Shown piece after piece: positions 24,691 to 37,697 of a stretch of 64,000 nucleotides of DNA. This stretch comes from Reticulitermes speratus (lineage: Eukaryota > Arthropoda > Insecta > Blattodea > Rhinotermitidae), in contig JAJKFL010000039.1 of NCBI GenBank assembly GCA_021186555.1, positions 22,148,733 through 22,212,732 of the forward strand, in the 5' to 3' direction. The translations under genes were made by a program, and so were the position numbers. The stretch's first letter is position 1; each line of letters begins with the position of its first letter. The notes under the pieces are model-generated. The model was not told the origin of the DNA, did no database searches, and was given only the letters and a program-made list of their open reading frames with translations.

Positions 24691-27000
24691 TAATGCATAG
24701 TTATTCATATAATCAAGAAAATTAAACAGTAATGGAAGAATCTCTTACCCTGTGTAAAAGTATGATACTGCACAGCCCCTCTAACAATGCTGTACACTTT
24801 AATATTGTTATTCTGGTCATAAAACAATGTCAATTTTTACTGGCCTTGTAATATGCTATTGTAACAGCATATGTGCACAATCAAGCTGGCCAAGAATTCC
24901 ATAATCAGGCATTCTTTACCAAGGAAAAAAGGACAACATATGTGGAGATTATTTCAGTCTGTTATAATATCAACAATGGAACCATTCAACACATTTTTTT
25001 CTTTCACATTTGGCATTGGAGACTTTCACTAAAATTGTTTGGGCAACCGTCATGTTCGAGCCATACTGATCCACAACAAAGCTTACATTACACAGGGCCG
25101 TAAATGAACTTTCCCGTGTACATCATTAAGTGCTATTCAGAAGTTGGTGAAATCTTACACGAGATATGTACAAGTCGTTTTAGCCACAATGACCCATTAA
25201 AAAATGCCTCCATTACATTGGGCCACAAATGAACTTTTCCATGCATCCTATCAATTGTGCCACAGATTATTATGCTGCTGAATTATGAACTCTGCTTGTT
25301 TAACCAAATGTGTTTAAGGTTTTGCTGAAATGCCATACATAAACTGACTAAAAACAAGCTTAATAAACTGAAGAACACCCTCCAAATTGGTGTACTACAT
25401 TATGGATTGCACTATCAAGTTCTTATATCCCCAGCTTCTGCCAGTCCCTAGCAATAAAGGTTCAGAAAAGAAGTGTCTGATTACTTGTCAGTTAAGAAAC
25501 ACACTTCTCACCATCTCACATAATCAAAATTATGTAATTAATTTTATTCTTCTTTGTCTTCCCAAAGGACCCGTTGGCAGAAGCTCCGGATGCACCGCAG
25601 CATGAGGCTTATTGTGCAGCCAATTCATTTCATTACATCTCACTGAATAATAAAACAGACTGTTAAGTCTAAAACCCTGCACACTAGATACAGGTGGTGT
25701 TTGTGTTCTATGCGCATCTTTACCACGCAGGCTAGATCATGTTTCGTGTCACCATGTTACTGCTTTTTTTAACTGCATCTATGTGCTCTCGGCTGAATCA
25801 CATTAGAAAACTGATTTCAACCACACCAATAACACAGACAAGCACTGTAAAGTAAAAACTTATTCCTGCAGTTGAGTATCATTCCATATAACACCAATGT
25901 AATTTCCTTTAAACTCTGATTCTCTGGTGGAAGGTACTATAAAAGAATATGTCACATTTGAGGTTCTCACAGTGGTGATAGAGTAAGATTATGGTCTTGT
26001 GGGATGTGGCACAGTGTAGTTTGATTCACAGGTATTAACATACATTCTTTGTATCTCAGAAGATCAGAATCCTATCACATGCATACCAGGTACTTAATGG
26101 GGCATTTATAAGCATCAGCCAGTGAAATCTGCTAGTTGTACTGAAAGAAATGTTCTGATAAATTAAACATGTTCTTGATGAATCAAACTGTAAAGACTGA
26201 ATAGAGATTGATTCAAGTATGTTTCATAAAGCACCCACAAGGAAACAATGCTGTTGAGTGACACCTCCAAGAAACAGTAACTGTTTCAACTTGTGCTTCA
26301 TGTAAGGCAGATTCTACCATGAAAATGACTGGAACTGGGTATTACAGTATAAGTGTTAAAAGAAAGAATACTCTTATTTGTAGACAAATTTTTTTTCTTT
26401 AGCCAAGTCAAAAACTGTTTGACTTTTGCATAAACGCTGCAGAGTAGTTAGTATAGACCATGTTTGTTGTTTGCAAGATGGTGTATTTCCTTCATTCAAA
26501 GCAAGCTGTCCAAACTAGAGATTCTACTGTAACAAACGTCCCCACAACATAAGCATTAATTCACTCCCGTTTTGGCACTCATTTACATTTCATACATAAC
26601 AGGCACTGTCTTCATATTCATAAACTTGTTAGTAACCTAGATGAAACTGACAGGAAAACATATCTGGCACACCAGGGATGCCGGAAACATTAAGGTAAAA
26701 AATGAACATCATGTTTATTATCAGACTGATTCATGTAATATATGTGTATTTCAGATATAACTTTTCTTATTTCAGTGGCATGCACTGCAAATATTACAAT
26801 CTATAACTTACAGTTATATTCAAACGTTTAATCAAGACTGCTTCAATGATTCCTTGAGATAAGACTGCAACATAAACTGATGAGGCACTCAGTATTTATA
26901 AGATAATCTGGAAGCAAACTGCACGCTGAAATTTCAAGCAAATTAACTGATTTCATTCCCCTTAAATTTCACACAAACAGATATTTGAAAAATGCATTTC
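24691..27000. other. Intergenic, CpG-poor, nothing recognised
   Basis: AT-rich, CpG-depleted sequence like the introns of the neighbouring genes. No exon found. It may be transcribed as a long LRRC59 3' region, but that is inference from CpG content alone. Confidence 0.3.
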
Positions 27001-27330
27001 CTAGACTGCTGTAATAAGTGGGTCTCTGTCACCACGGCATGGCGCGTCCTCAGGTTGCGGATGGAAGAACAGCCTCCGGATATGGAGGGTAGCTGTGAAT
27101 ACTTTGAATAAGCAGTCGTGGACAGCCGACAAGGGGTGGCCCTCCAGCTTGGGGGTTGGGCGAGGTGCTAACAACTCCTCACCGTAAAAAATTACTAAGT
27201 TATGAAACACTGCACAAAGCCTTGGACCTGGACTGATTCTTTGGTACGACTTAGTTATATAAATAGTGCCCCAGTGGATACTTGTACCGGTAATAACATC
27301 ACCCGTAAGTGCCTTCCTAGACTGAAGCAT
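27001..27330 (-). mobile_element. Transposon-derived coding fragment
   Basis: Minus strand encodes EELLAPRPTPKLEGHPLSAV and DCLFKVFTATLHIRRLF, then PQPEDAPCRGDRDPLI. I remember this peptide block as recurrent in predicted proteins of many arthropods, so it belongs to a mobile element whose class I cannot name. No start or domain supports a host gene. Confidence 0.5.
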
Positions 27331-27595
27331 ATTTATATAAAAACTAGATTCTGGTAAAGACTGACAAATCAGTCAGCTGATCATAATTATGTAACATGAA
27401 CACTCGTGTAAAAAGTTATAATTATGGTAGACAAATTTTTGTACAATAATGCGAACTGTCATTCTTGTAATAATCTTAAAACAAAAATTTCAGCTTCTAA
27501 AAATACTGCACAAAATTTAATAGAGATATTTAAGATAAAACACCAACAAAATGCACAACTTATAAGGTGCAGATTAGCTCCTTATATCATGATTC

Positions 27596-27637
27596 TACCC
27601 TACGCGTTTCAGCTCTTCGTGAGCCATCATCAGGGGT
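27596..27637 (-). ncRNA. Hammerhead ribozyme motif, left arm of copy 2
   Basis: Stem I ACCC/GGGU, CUGAUGA (27627-27633), extra U, stem II of about 5 bp (GGCUC/GAGCU), GAAA, palindromic stem III CGCG, cleavage triplet GUA. Confidence 0.7.
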
Positions 27638-28477
27638 CTTTTACTCTTATAAAAGGTGCTTTACAAATGCTGCATCTGTTGATGACACTTTTTTTAAATT
27701 ATGCACTATCTGGAGCATAAAACACTTGATCATAAGTTAAAAACACACGAGTCATAAATCACAGTTAAAATGATGGTTTGTTAAAAATAGCTTGTTAAAA
27801 AAACATTGTTCACTGCGTCTATTATATAAAAGATGTTCGCACTTCTAAAGGTTACAGGAGATCACACACTGCACTGTGCTGGTTGCGATGGACTTTGATG
27901 TAGCACGGCGATAGACATTCGTGCTGTATGTGGTGTTGTCGTTTTGTTTACTTCACGTTGTAGTGTGGTCTTCCTGATGGTGTGGTATATATAAATTGAT
28001 AGGAAGAAGAAGTGGTTCTGGTGCTAGTATGGTGTGGGGTTGTGTCTTGAAGTATACCCGGTGAGAGTGAACTGTGTTATCTGTATAACACAGTTCACTC
28101 TCACCGGGTATACTATCAATTTATATATAACACACCATCAGGAAGTCCACACTACAACGTGAAGTAAACAAAACGACAACACCACATACAGCACGAATGT
28201 CTATCGCCGTGCTACATCAAAGTCCATCGCAACCAGCTCAGTGCAGTGTGTGATCTCCTGTAACCTTTAGAAGTGCGAACATCTTTTATATAATAGACGC
28301 AGTGAACAATGTTTTTTTAACAAGCTATTTTTAACAAACCATCATTTTAACTGTGATTTATGACTCGTGTGTTTTTAACTTATGATCAAGTGTTTTATGC
28401 TCCAGATAGTGCATAATTTAAAAAAAGTGTCATCAACAGATGCAGCATTTGTAAAGCACCTTTTATAAGAGTAAAAG

Positions 28478-28518
28478 ACCCCTGATGATGGCTCACGAAG
28501 AGCTGAAACGCGTAGGGT
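28478..28518 (+). ncRNA. Hammerhead ribozyme motif, right arm of copy 2
   Basis: Same motif as the left arm on the other strand: ACCC/GGGU, CUGAUGA at 28482-28488, GAAA at 28505-28508, CGCG, GUA. Confidence 0.7.
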
Positions 28519-28965
28519 AAAATCATGATATAAGGAGCTAATCTGCACCTTATAAGTTGTGAATTTTGTTGGTGTTTTATCTTAAATAATAAAAATGCAC
28601 GGTGAATTAAGATTAAAGATTAATAGAGATAATTGCATTGTTTTATTAAAGTTTTTAATGTGGAAGCTTCTCTTGATCCCAATTTTGGTTAGTGTCAAGA
28701 ACACAATTTTTTGGTAGATTTTTAAATTCTTAAATCTTATTTGCCCCTTACAGTACAAATGAATTCATAAAATACATAAATGCAAACACAAAATTTGTCA
28801 TGTAATACAAGAGATCAAACGACGATGTAAAATATATAAATTCAAATAACTGCTTGTCAAAAAGGAATGTCACAGAGATAACAAAACATAAATAATGTGT
28901 AATTTTGTATTTTTTCAGTATTCAACTGTGCAATTAATTATCTTATTAGAAAGAACACAACACTT

Positions 28966-31900
28966 TCAAAATATCTTGTTCTTTAAAGTTTCCACATAAA
29001 GTGGAATTTGCTGGTTCACTGTCCGACATAAATCATATACTTTTGCATATAATACCTGCAACAAAGCTCTCCCAAGTTCAAAGTATTCTGTAACTGTTGG
29101 ATTTGTATTTACCCATATATAAGCAGCTTCAGTTTTTCTCCATACAAATCCAACAGTTGATTTTGAAATTTCTTTGCACTTCTGTCCTGTTTCAACAAGC
29201 TGCAGAGGCAGAGCTGCTTCAGTTATATTCCACACCCTTTCTGCATGTGCCTGTGCCTCACGGAACCTTTCTTCATCAATGATATACAATATCCACAGTG
29301 CCAGTAATGTAATAAATGCCCCAAGCAACATGGACTTTAACATTCTGAATACCACTGTTGACACTGAAACAAAAAAGAAACAAAAAAGAAAGACATATTG
29401 TACATGAGATTCTACTGACCATGTAATATCTCAATGACACCTACTGCATGGAAATGCTTGTGTTTTTATTTCAGTTTGGACTGGTGTAATATATCCCTAC
29501 TTTACATGAAGCTCAGATTAAACTGTATAAATTTTTTAAAAGTAGTTCACTATACAAAAAATGTGTAAATGATGTGAAATGTACATCTACAACCTTTATA
29601 AAATGCTGTATTTACCCAAACATAAGACATCAACATTCTCTTAATTCGTCACCTGAAAAATGCAAGGTTGCCTTATAATCACACACAAAGTTAAACATGT
29701 TCTGTATACGTACTGTAATGGATAAAATTTGTGGGTTCTAACTTAACAGTGTTCATTTAGCACTACAGTTGTAAATTTCAGAAATTTAAGAGAATTATTT
29801 ATACTACAATTATTACCAGCAAGATCTTTAGTACATGAACCACAAAACCCTGATATAGTTCTTCACTATTGTATTGTATTGTATTTCGTCCTAGAGATAA
29901 CTACAGAATGATATTGAACACGTCCAGAGAATAGTTACAGTAAACAGTATAAGAATTACAGTAAAAGCAAAAAAAACACGTAAATCTGATATAATTACAT
30001 ACATATACAGGACCATACAAGACACTGATTAGCATAATACACAGAAGAAAGCACTGGCAATTACAATACAGAGATACGTCTTTAACCCAGTTCCTACAAA
30101 TTAGGAGTAAACTGTCATAAATTCTTCCACCGAATAAAAACTCTTTTCAAGTAGGAAGTTTCTAAGTATCTTCTTGAATTTTATTATGGTCCAAATATTC
30201 CCTCAGCACCCTCAATTTTCCAATTTGTATTCTTTCAGTATGACCGACCAAGTTTCATGCCCATACATAACAATACGCAAAAGTACATTTGTGCATATTT
30301 GAATTTTATGTCTTTTGATGGAAGATAGAAAGACAAGATTCTAACTGAATGGTACCAAACATTTATACAATTTAATATGCTCTTAATTTGTTTGTGAATG
30401 AAATTATTACCTGTTAGTCTTGTTCCCAAATATTTGAATTCTGCCACATATTCAGAGGACTTACTGCAGTCTTTATGTTTTGATTTTCTCCTGACTCTTT
30501 ACCAACCTTACAATCTGAATTGCTATTACTACGCATGACATGCACCTTTTCTGCCAGGTCTGCTATAGGCACAGTTGACATCGTGATGTTCTGGAGCCAC
30601 TTTCTTTACGTTAGCAGTATTGTCAATGCCTCTGGTGACACTGGTTACCCCATTTTCAGCCTTCACCTGTGTACTGCTGTTAGACTTAGCAGCCTTCTTC
30701 TTCTTGTTTTTCTGTGACTGCTGCTGCTGTTGTTCCTTCTTCTGTACTTGTTCAGTCAATTCTATTGAAACAAGAAATTAGGCTACAATGAACTACCAGA
30801 ATTACAAAATCCTAACCATCCCACTTTAGGAGGAGTTTTGAAATGAAAATATGCTCCAGAACTCACACCCAGAAAAACTGAAAATTCTGAAGCAATTATT
30901 TTTATGATTTTATACATCCACATCTCATGACTGGAAAGTGACTGTTGTATAAACTTGTTCCAGAAAGTGTAAGTATGGTACATGGACAGTTAAATTTTCA
31001 ATTTTAGCTACAGGCTGCCTAATCATATGGATAACAATCTGTTTTAAATGGCAGGTCTGAGGAAAAATGTAAGAAAAAAATGTTAACTTCATTCCCTCTT
31101 TCAGAAAGTGTATGGAAACTGATGAATTTATTCAGTCATGCTTTCAAAAATATGTGCATAAGATACATTATTGTGAGTCAAACACAAGAATATAAGAACA
31201 AATGAATATGTTTTGATAAAGACACTGCATTTTCAGAACCTAACAGATTGTTCACACAATGTGTTCCTTCAGATTTTATCTTCATTGAAGGAAAGTAAAA
31301 TTATTTGGTACAGAGAAGGAAAATTCTAACAGGGGTGCACAAAAATGTTCCACACTAAATCAATGCATTAACACATTTGATATTAGTGAAAATATCTTTC
31401 CTCTTATATCGCTGTTGTCCAAGTAAATGTTCTTCATGTTCAGAACTGAAATGCTTTTTTTCTGCAATAAAGTTATTGTTACTTTTTTTTGGGACACGTT
31501 TTTAGAGTCTACCTTTCCTATCATGCTAATGTACATACTGACAATAAACGTTCCTTACTTTGACAATGAAAAGCCTTCAGACATTCTGAATTACATGATG
31601 AAGGCAGTATTTGTCAAATGAAACTAATACACATGCATCACAAATGTGAATTCTGGGAAGAACTTATGATACATATTATCCTTGAAATGTTTCAATATGG
31701 ACAGTCATATTTAGCAAGAACTATCAATTAATACTTCTACAATTTAGCTATCCATTTCTGAGAACAATTTTCACTAGGAGAGTCTAATTATGTTGAACTT
31801 CAGATATAACCTTTCTCACTGTTGTGATTTTAAAATTGTTTTAAAGTTATTCATGCCGTGCATTTTTTAGATCAATGTATTCAAGTCAAACTGTCATGAT

Positions 31901-34900
31901 GTTTGTAATTGTTAACACATAACATGTGTTTGATACAGAATTTGTATGATCTGTGCACCAAATATCAGGTATGTAGCTCAACAGTTCATTATAATCTCAA
32001 ACCAGAAGCTCAATACAGATTTTGCTCAGCTGTCATGCTACTTCACATTCCACAATTTAAAATATTCATAATACATGCAGCATATCTTCTTTACATTCTA
32101 ATACCACACAACATTTTAGACCCCCAGCATTAAGTGTCACTTCCACTCGAGTAATATCTCCATGTCTGTACTACAGATTGTAAGATAGAAATAAAGTTGT
32201 CTCAGTGTCTGCCATTAACACATATTGGAGAGTGGAGGTATAGCTCCAATCATTTGTAAACTTGGCACTAGACTGAGGTGAGTGGTCAGCTTCACACCCA
32301 GGCCACTTTACTGGCAGGGAAAGAGACCCTGGTACCCATTAAATAAGTGGCTGGGTGGACCCAAACCTAACCTGGATGCTTCGGAGAGGAGAAAGATCTC
32401 TTGCCCCTGCCAGGAATCAAAAAAGAATGTCATAATTAAGTAGAAATTGTGTCAGTGATGTTACATTACACACACTAAGTCAGAAAATGCCACCTGCTAA
32501 GTTAGCTTATTAACCACGTTAATAACAACAACATACATCTAACCTAAGTTGTAATCTTAGCTGGAATACTTCACTTGGAATATAAAAAGAATTGTACTAC
32601 TTAAAGTTTAATGCAGTAACAGAATTCCAACAAATTCAGACCTCCTGGAATTCTAGCCTTCCAGTTTTGCTAAACATCACACCTTGTTGCTTACGCTTCT
32701 GAAGCAATCTGCGCTCCCTTTCTTCAGCTACTTGAATTTCCATAGTGTGCAAAAACAACCACCACCTTGCGGGCACTCTGCTGGCATTGCTGTACGTCCA
32801 GACAAGGCCCAGCTATCTCAGCTAACTTTGGTACCAGAGGATTATTCTTCAGGTCCAGCCAACGCAACATCTTGAGTTGTCCCAGGCTTAAGGGCAGATG
32901 TGTTATCTAGCAACACACACATCTGTATCACTAGTTCCTACATGTAGTATGTGTTATCTAGCAACATGCATCTGTATCACTAGTTCCCACATATAGTATG
33001 TGTTACCTAGCAGATGTTATCTAGCAACACACACACACACCTGTATCACTAGTTCCTACATGTAGTGTGATATCTAGCAGATGTGTTATCTAACAACACA
33101 CACACATCTGTATTACTAGTTCCTACATGTAGTATGTGTTATCTAGCAGATATGTTATCTAGCAACACACACACCTGTATCACTAGTTCCTACATGTAGT
33201 ATGTGATATCTAGCAGATGTGTTATCTAACAACACACACAAACATCTGTATCACTAGTTCCTACATGTAGTATGTGTTATCTAGCAACACACACATCTGT
33301 ATCACTAGTTCCTACATGTAATATGTGTTATCTAGCAACATGCATCTGTTTCAGTAGTTCCTACATGTAGTATGTGATATCTAGCAGAAGTGTTATCTAG
33401 CAGATGTGTTATCTAGCAACATACACATCTGTATCACTAGTTCCCACATGCAGTATGTGTTACACTACTAAAATATGTTGAAAATGAGACTGAAATAAAT
33501 GTTAGGTGTAAGAATTAGGAATAACATACTGCATCACTTTATACAATGTGAATATTTGGAACAGATTTGTTATTAAGAGACCCAACCCTTACATTGCAGA
33601 TAAAGGCAAACTGAAGTTCCTCATGCGCAGGAATTTCACCATGAACATGTATATGGAGCATGGAATTGAGATCATATGTATTCTAGATGCCTGCAACAGA
33701 TGGAGGTGACTGGTGACTGCTACAGTGTGCTGATTTTACAGGTGGGGCAAGGCCCCCAAGAATGCACACTGGATGACAGGCTGAGGGAATAACACAGTCA
33801 AACTGATCTGGATGTGGTAGCAAAGATAATAATCCAAACACCCCTACCAGAGTTTGAAGCTACGATAAATCACCTTCAATTTAGCCCATTCATCAAAGGG
33901 GTCCTGGTTGTACTAATAATTTTATGTCAAGTTTTGTAAATATCAGTTTACATTTACCTTTATGAAAGGATACTACTAGATATCACAACAAACATTCTCT
34001 AATTTTGTAATATATATGGAAATATGAGGTCATAAGTGATATACGTCTCAATGAAGTGCATTAACCTGTCCATAAAGAATATATGATTAAAACTATGGTC
34101 TTAAGTGGATGTAATGACTGAATTACAGATGTGATCTTATGTTAAAAGAACATGTACCTACGACAATTTTATTAAGAAAGTACTTTCTGAAACTGGTATC
34201 ATTAATCAATAGCCATACTTCGTACGTATGTATGTATGTATGTATGTATGTAAGGGATTCAAACTAAACAATTTTTATGGATCAATTAATCCCATTTTTC
34301 AGAGAAAATGTTTCATTTAAATTTAAGCATAAGTCACACAGGTGGTGATATTGTCCATGATACACCACTTTCACAAAACCTCATGTAAATCATACCCTCA
34401 AGTTTCTGATAATGAAATTTTATAACACCATGTGTGTAAATTATATGATTGTATCATGATATCAATAAACGCAATTCCCATCTAGCAAACCTAAATGAAG
34501 GTACCTGATTGTTGTAAAGGTCTAGGTGCCGAAGGTTGACCAACTCCCCAAAGTTGTCTGGTAGTGCAGTCAACTGATTGCTGCTTAAGTCTAACTTTAT
34601 CAAATGTGTAAGCATTGGTGCAAAATTCATCTGCAAAAGAAAGAAAAACTTCATACACTTAGGAGATCGGTTCTGCATCTTACACGAGACGAGACATGAA
34701 AAGGTAAAGTATTTTCTGTGCTGAATAAGCACCACACTATGGAAACATAAGGGAAAGTGGAGATACACCTCCATGCTTTCTAAAAGTCAGTATTAGATAG
34801 TGGCAGTGGTGGTGGTAGTAGTAGTAGTAGTTGTTGTTGTAATTGTATTGGGTTTGTAACCAGCCATCCTTGGTTCAGTTCCTGGGACAAGCTTTCCTGA

Positions 34901-37697
34901 GATTGAAAATAATAGGATATTTGGCTCCTGGTCTGGATATCCAAATGGGAGGTGCAGTTTAGGCCTGTTAATAAACAAATGCCTTCCAGATTAAAGTGTG
35001 TGGCACTGGACAGGAAGTAGTGGTAGTCTGGTAGGTGGTAACTGTTGTTTTGGTGGAACATATTCCTCCTTCTTCAGAGCAGAATGATCACTTCTATTCA
35101 CAAGACTTCATAAGCAAGAAGACCACAACTGAACAGGCATTTTAAATCAATACAAAATAAGTAATGTGCAGAGATCAGTATAGGGGTCACTTCTACCCTG
35201 AGAATGCAGGCAGTAAACTCTTCCAAAAATTTTGTAATCACGTAAGAGATTACATAATATTGGAGCCAGGAAGAAAATAATATGAATCCTCACTGGTGTG
35301 AAAACCTAAAATCACACATAAAAATACCACATTGTTTCACTAGCACTGCATAACAGAATATTTATGTGATATCTGTGTCATTTAGTATAAATCATAAATA
35401 CCCTTAGTCATTGGTCATTAGACTTACTACATAGTGCGCAGCAGACCTGATTTAAATATTTTACATACCCCAAGGGACTTCAGCTGATTGTTAGATAGGT
35501 CCAGACTTGTAGCTTTCTTGATCTGCGACTGCAAAACAATGATAAAAATATAAACATGTCTGTGCACAACTTAAAATAGTACTATTTTTATTTACAATTT
35601 ATTTAATGACAATGCCAGTAGCTCTGAGAATTTAGCATCAGATTGTAGGATGACTGGTGGATAATTGGGGAGAATGTGGAAGGAAGAGGTTGTGACCTCA
35701 TTTGAGGTACTACTCAAGCATGTCTGAAGGGATTTCTTCAGTCAGCATAGGCAGTATGGGGCACAGCCCTGAATGCAGAACTTCACAACAAACTTGAATG
35801 TGATATCTGATGCAAGAGAAGTTCTTTTTCAAGCATGTTATTCGACAACACTTTCAACTGCTAAGATTATATAGTGTCAGTGATAGATGAATGAATATGG
35901 TGCATTGGTGGAGTGATACTGAGAGGAAAAAATGGAATTATTCAGAAAACCACCTGTCCCAGTGCCACTTTGTCCACCACAAATCCCACATGGACTTGCC
36001 TGGGATTGAACCTGGGCCTCCACTGTGAGAGTCTGGTGACTAACCACTTGTGATGTGGTACAGCCATGCATGAGGAGAAAAAAGATGACTCTACATAATA
36101 CTAATTAAGGAACCAAAATTGCATGGTGGAGCACATAGCCACATTTAATGAAAGTGAAGGTGAAGCCGTCTCTGTGCACGCACTGTAAACACACGGAGGG
36201 GTGAAGGTGCAGTTCTACTTGTTCTTAAACTTGAAAGTACATGGAGGCAAGGAGCAGCTTCATGCCCTGGCTGCTACACCCAAGGGGAAAGAATCCGTTT
36301 TCCATTGAACACGTGGCTGGGTGAATACCTGAGTTAGTCCAGATGTTTTGGAGAGGTGAAAAATCTGTTGCCCCTGCTGGGAATCAAACCACAATTCCTC
36401 AGTTGTCCAACCCATAGCCTAGTCACTATAACTATGGTATCCCAGCTTCTTTAATAAATGTATGGATGCTAGTAGATACAAGGATTATGAATAACAAGAC
36501 ATATTTAAAATACGTAACCCAAAATCATTTATGATAAAACAAAAATTATACAGTGTGTGAAACCAAAGCAAGTCTGAACATGTTGTATGTAGATCCAGAT
36601 GTCACCTTCAAAAATTAGGAACTAGGATGGAAATTAAAAAAAGAACACTGGAAATATTTCTTATACTCAATGTTTGTGTTATATACATTTGTTTTCCACA
36701 AAAATATCATATCATAGTAAGATACTGTTGCACAATTATCTGTGCACTGTGTCATGAATGTCTCTTGCTTTTTACGTTGGAAATCCTTGTAGGTGGAAGA
36801 TACACTAAAAGGGCACAGTGTAAGCTAGATACATTGGAAAATCCTGGTATTAAATTATTGTATGTCTAACATCAGAAAACATCTTAAGTGGTGCCATCTT
36901 AAATGAGGTTTACTGGGTTTTTATGTTATATGAAGCCCACAGGAAATGCATTTTGATTGCATCTATGGAAGCCACTAAAATTCCTTCAATTTGCCACATT
37001 TCCTCAACCATACCTGTTGTAAATGGTCTGTGTTGTTTTGCAAAAGATAACCACAATGTCAACATCAAACTACACAACATTGTTGACCCCATGGTCATGG
37101 TTGTGGTTGTTTAAATTAAATGTTCATAACCCACTGGCATGTCCTTTGGAACTTCTGTACTGCTCTAGCAGGATTTAATCCTATGACATCTACACACGAA
37201 CCTACCATACTAACCCATGAGATAAATTACATCTTACTATTTGATTACTTAAGTCTGTAATAGGAGAGTAAGTTTTATGAGTTCTGCCCAAAACACTCTG
37301 TTAAACTTTGGAAGTGATCTCCTATGCATTATTCGTGGATCCAAACTGTATGTAAAAATAAACACATATTGTATAACAGACAAATGTTCTGTTAAATTTG
37401 GGTGGGAAATATATTAACATTTTTAATAGTCCTAAAAAACAAACATAAAATATGGTTCACACCAAGACTGAGTTGCAAGTCCAAGTATGGAAGGCATGTT
37501 TCATGGCACATCACAGGAAATGCCAATCTCTACCTCTGATCAACAAATTATGAGAAATAAATTATAGTAAAAAGTCACAACTGCTTTCCTTGTCAACTCA
37601 CAATATTTCGCACTGGCACCTCTTCTATTTGGGACATACTAAGGTCCAGCACTGTATCTTCCAACCGATCACGTAGGTTCAACTTACCGCTAGGCAT
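28966..37697 (-). CDS. LRRC59: Leucine-rich repeat-containing protein 59 (ER membrane, ribosome-associated)
   Basis: Tail-anchored ER and nuclear-envelope protein of the p34/LRRC59 family. Coding exons: 37602-37697 ([14 protein letters not shown]...), 35469-35528, 34505-34630, 32683-32906, 30546-30761, 28966-29363, all with AG/GT borders and consistent phase. Residues 1-130 form LRRs ([73 protein letters not shown]), followed by [13 protein letters not shown] as in vertebrates. Then come a Glu/Arg/Lys-Gln coiled segment, a Lys-rich linker and one membrane helix ([20 protein letters not shown]). Expected length is about 372 residues against about 307 in human. Exon 4 is 1 nt too long: the frame breaks in a five-T run at 32751-32755 and resumes as [15 protein letters not shown], so I suspect an inserted T from sequencing. 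A 5' UTR acceptor just upstream of the ATG (GTAG at about 37717-37720) implies an upstream non-coding exon near 39.2 kb. Confidence 0.92.
30175..30480 (-). mobile_element. Non-LTR reverse-transcriptase fragment in LRRC59 intron
   Basis: Reads [14 protein letters not shown], then [11 protein letters not shown], and later GMKLGRSY in place of the usual YGCETW. This matches the RT C-terminal block FKYLGxxxT...YxSV. Same family as 1-305. Confidence 0.65.
32222..32420 (-). mobile_element. SINE family A, minus copy (empty-site reference)
   Basis: GGAGGTATAGCTCCAATC, TAGACTGAGGTGAGTGGTCA, CACCCAGGCCACTTTACTGG, GACCCTGGTACCCATTAAA, GATCTCTTGCCCCTGCCAGG. Its uninterrupted GGAGGTATAGCTCC gives the pre-insertion sequence for the pogo-like element at 59482. 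Confidence 0.8.
32901..33465. repeat. Minisatellite overlapping the LRRC59 exon-4 splice acceptor
   Basis: About nine units of 50-70 bp with TGTTATCTAGCAACACACAC, ATCTGTATCACTAGTTCC and TACATGTAGTATG. On the LRRC59 strand each unit contains GTTGCTAG followed by ATAACACATCTGC, which is the acceptor and first codons (ITHL) of exon 4. The exon itself begins in the unit at 32906, so the array is a multiplied intron/exon border. Confidence 0.85.
33690..33880 (-). mobile_element. SINE family A, degenerate minus copy
   Basis: GATGGAGGTGACTGGTGACT, TTTTACAGGTGGGGCAAGG, CAAACTGATCTGGATG and CACCCCTACCAGAGTTTGAA follow the family A order with many substitutions. LRRC59 intron. Confidence 0.5.
34222..34253. 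repeat. (ATGT)n microsatellite
   Basis: Seven or so TATG repeats in an LRRC59 intron. Confidence 0.85.
34830..35045 (+). mobile_element. Possible tRNA-like SINE
   Basis: CTTGGTTCAGTTCCTGGGAC resembles a B box. It is preceded by a GGT/GTA triplet run (34800-34840) and followed by about 180 bp of unclassified sequence. No second copy is seen here. Confidence 0.35.
35878..36070 (-). mobile_element. SINE family B, minus copy
   Basis: CCACTTTGTCCACCACAAAT, CCCACATGGACTTGCCTGGG and the B-box complement GGGATTGAACCTGGG. LRRC59 intron. Confidence 0.75.
36150..36445 (-). mobile_element. SINE family A, full-length minus copy
   Basis: Complement of the tail (TGGAGGCAAGGAGCAGCTTC, GCCCTGGCTGCTACACCC), middle (CCAGATGTTTTGGAGAGG) and head (GGGAATCAAACCACAATTCC, CCATAGCCTAGTCACTATAA). 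Confidence 0.75.

Larger units (their letters stand above)
27529..28619. mobile_element. Foldback retroelement with two opposed hammerhead motifs (copy 2)
   Basis: About 500-bp arms meet near 28080 in a perfect inverted GTATACCCGGTGAGAGTGAA block. The left arm starts TTTAAGATAAAACACCAAC, and the right arm ends with its exact complement. A 33-nt tail (TAATAAAAATGCACGGTGAA...) follows. Flanked by a perfect 12-bp duplication TTAATAGAGATA (27517-27528 and 28620-28631). An extra stretch of about 70 bp lies only in the left arm near 27990-28050. Transcription on either strand would give a long hairpin. Confidence 0.85.

Noticed and set aside
32901-33465. CRISPR-like array
   Set aside because: Units are tandem, unequal and without unique spacers, and the genome is eukaryotic. 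It is a minisatellite.
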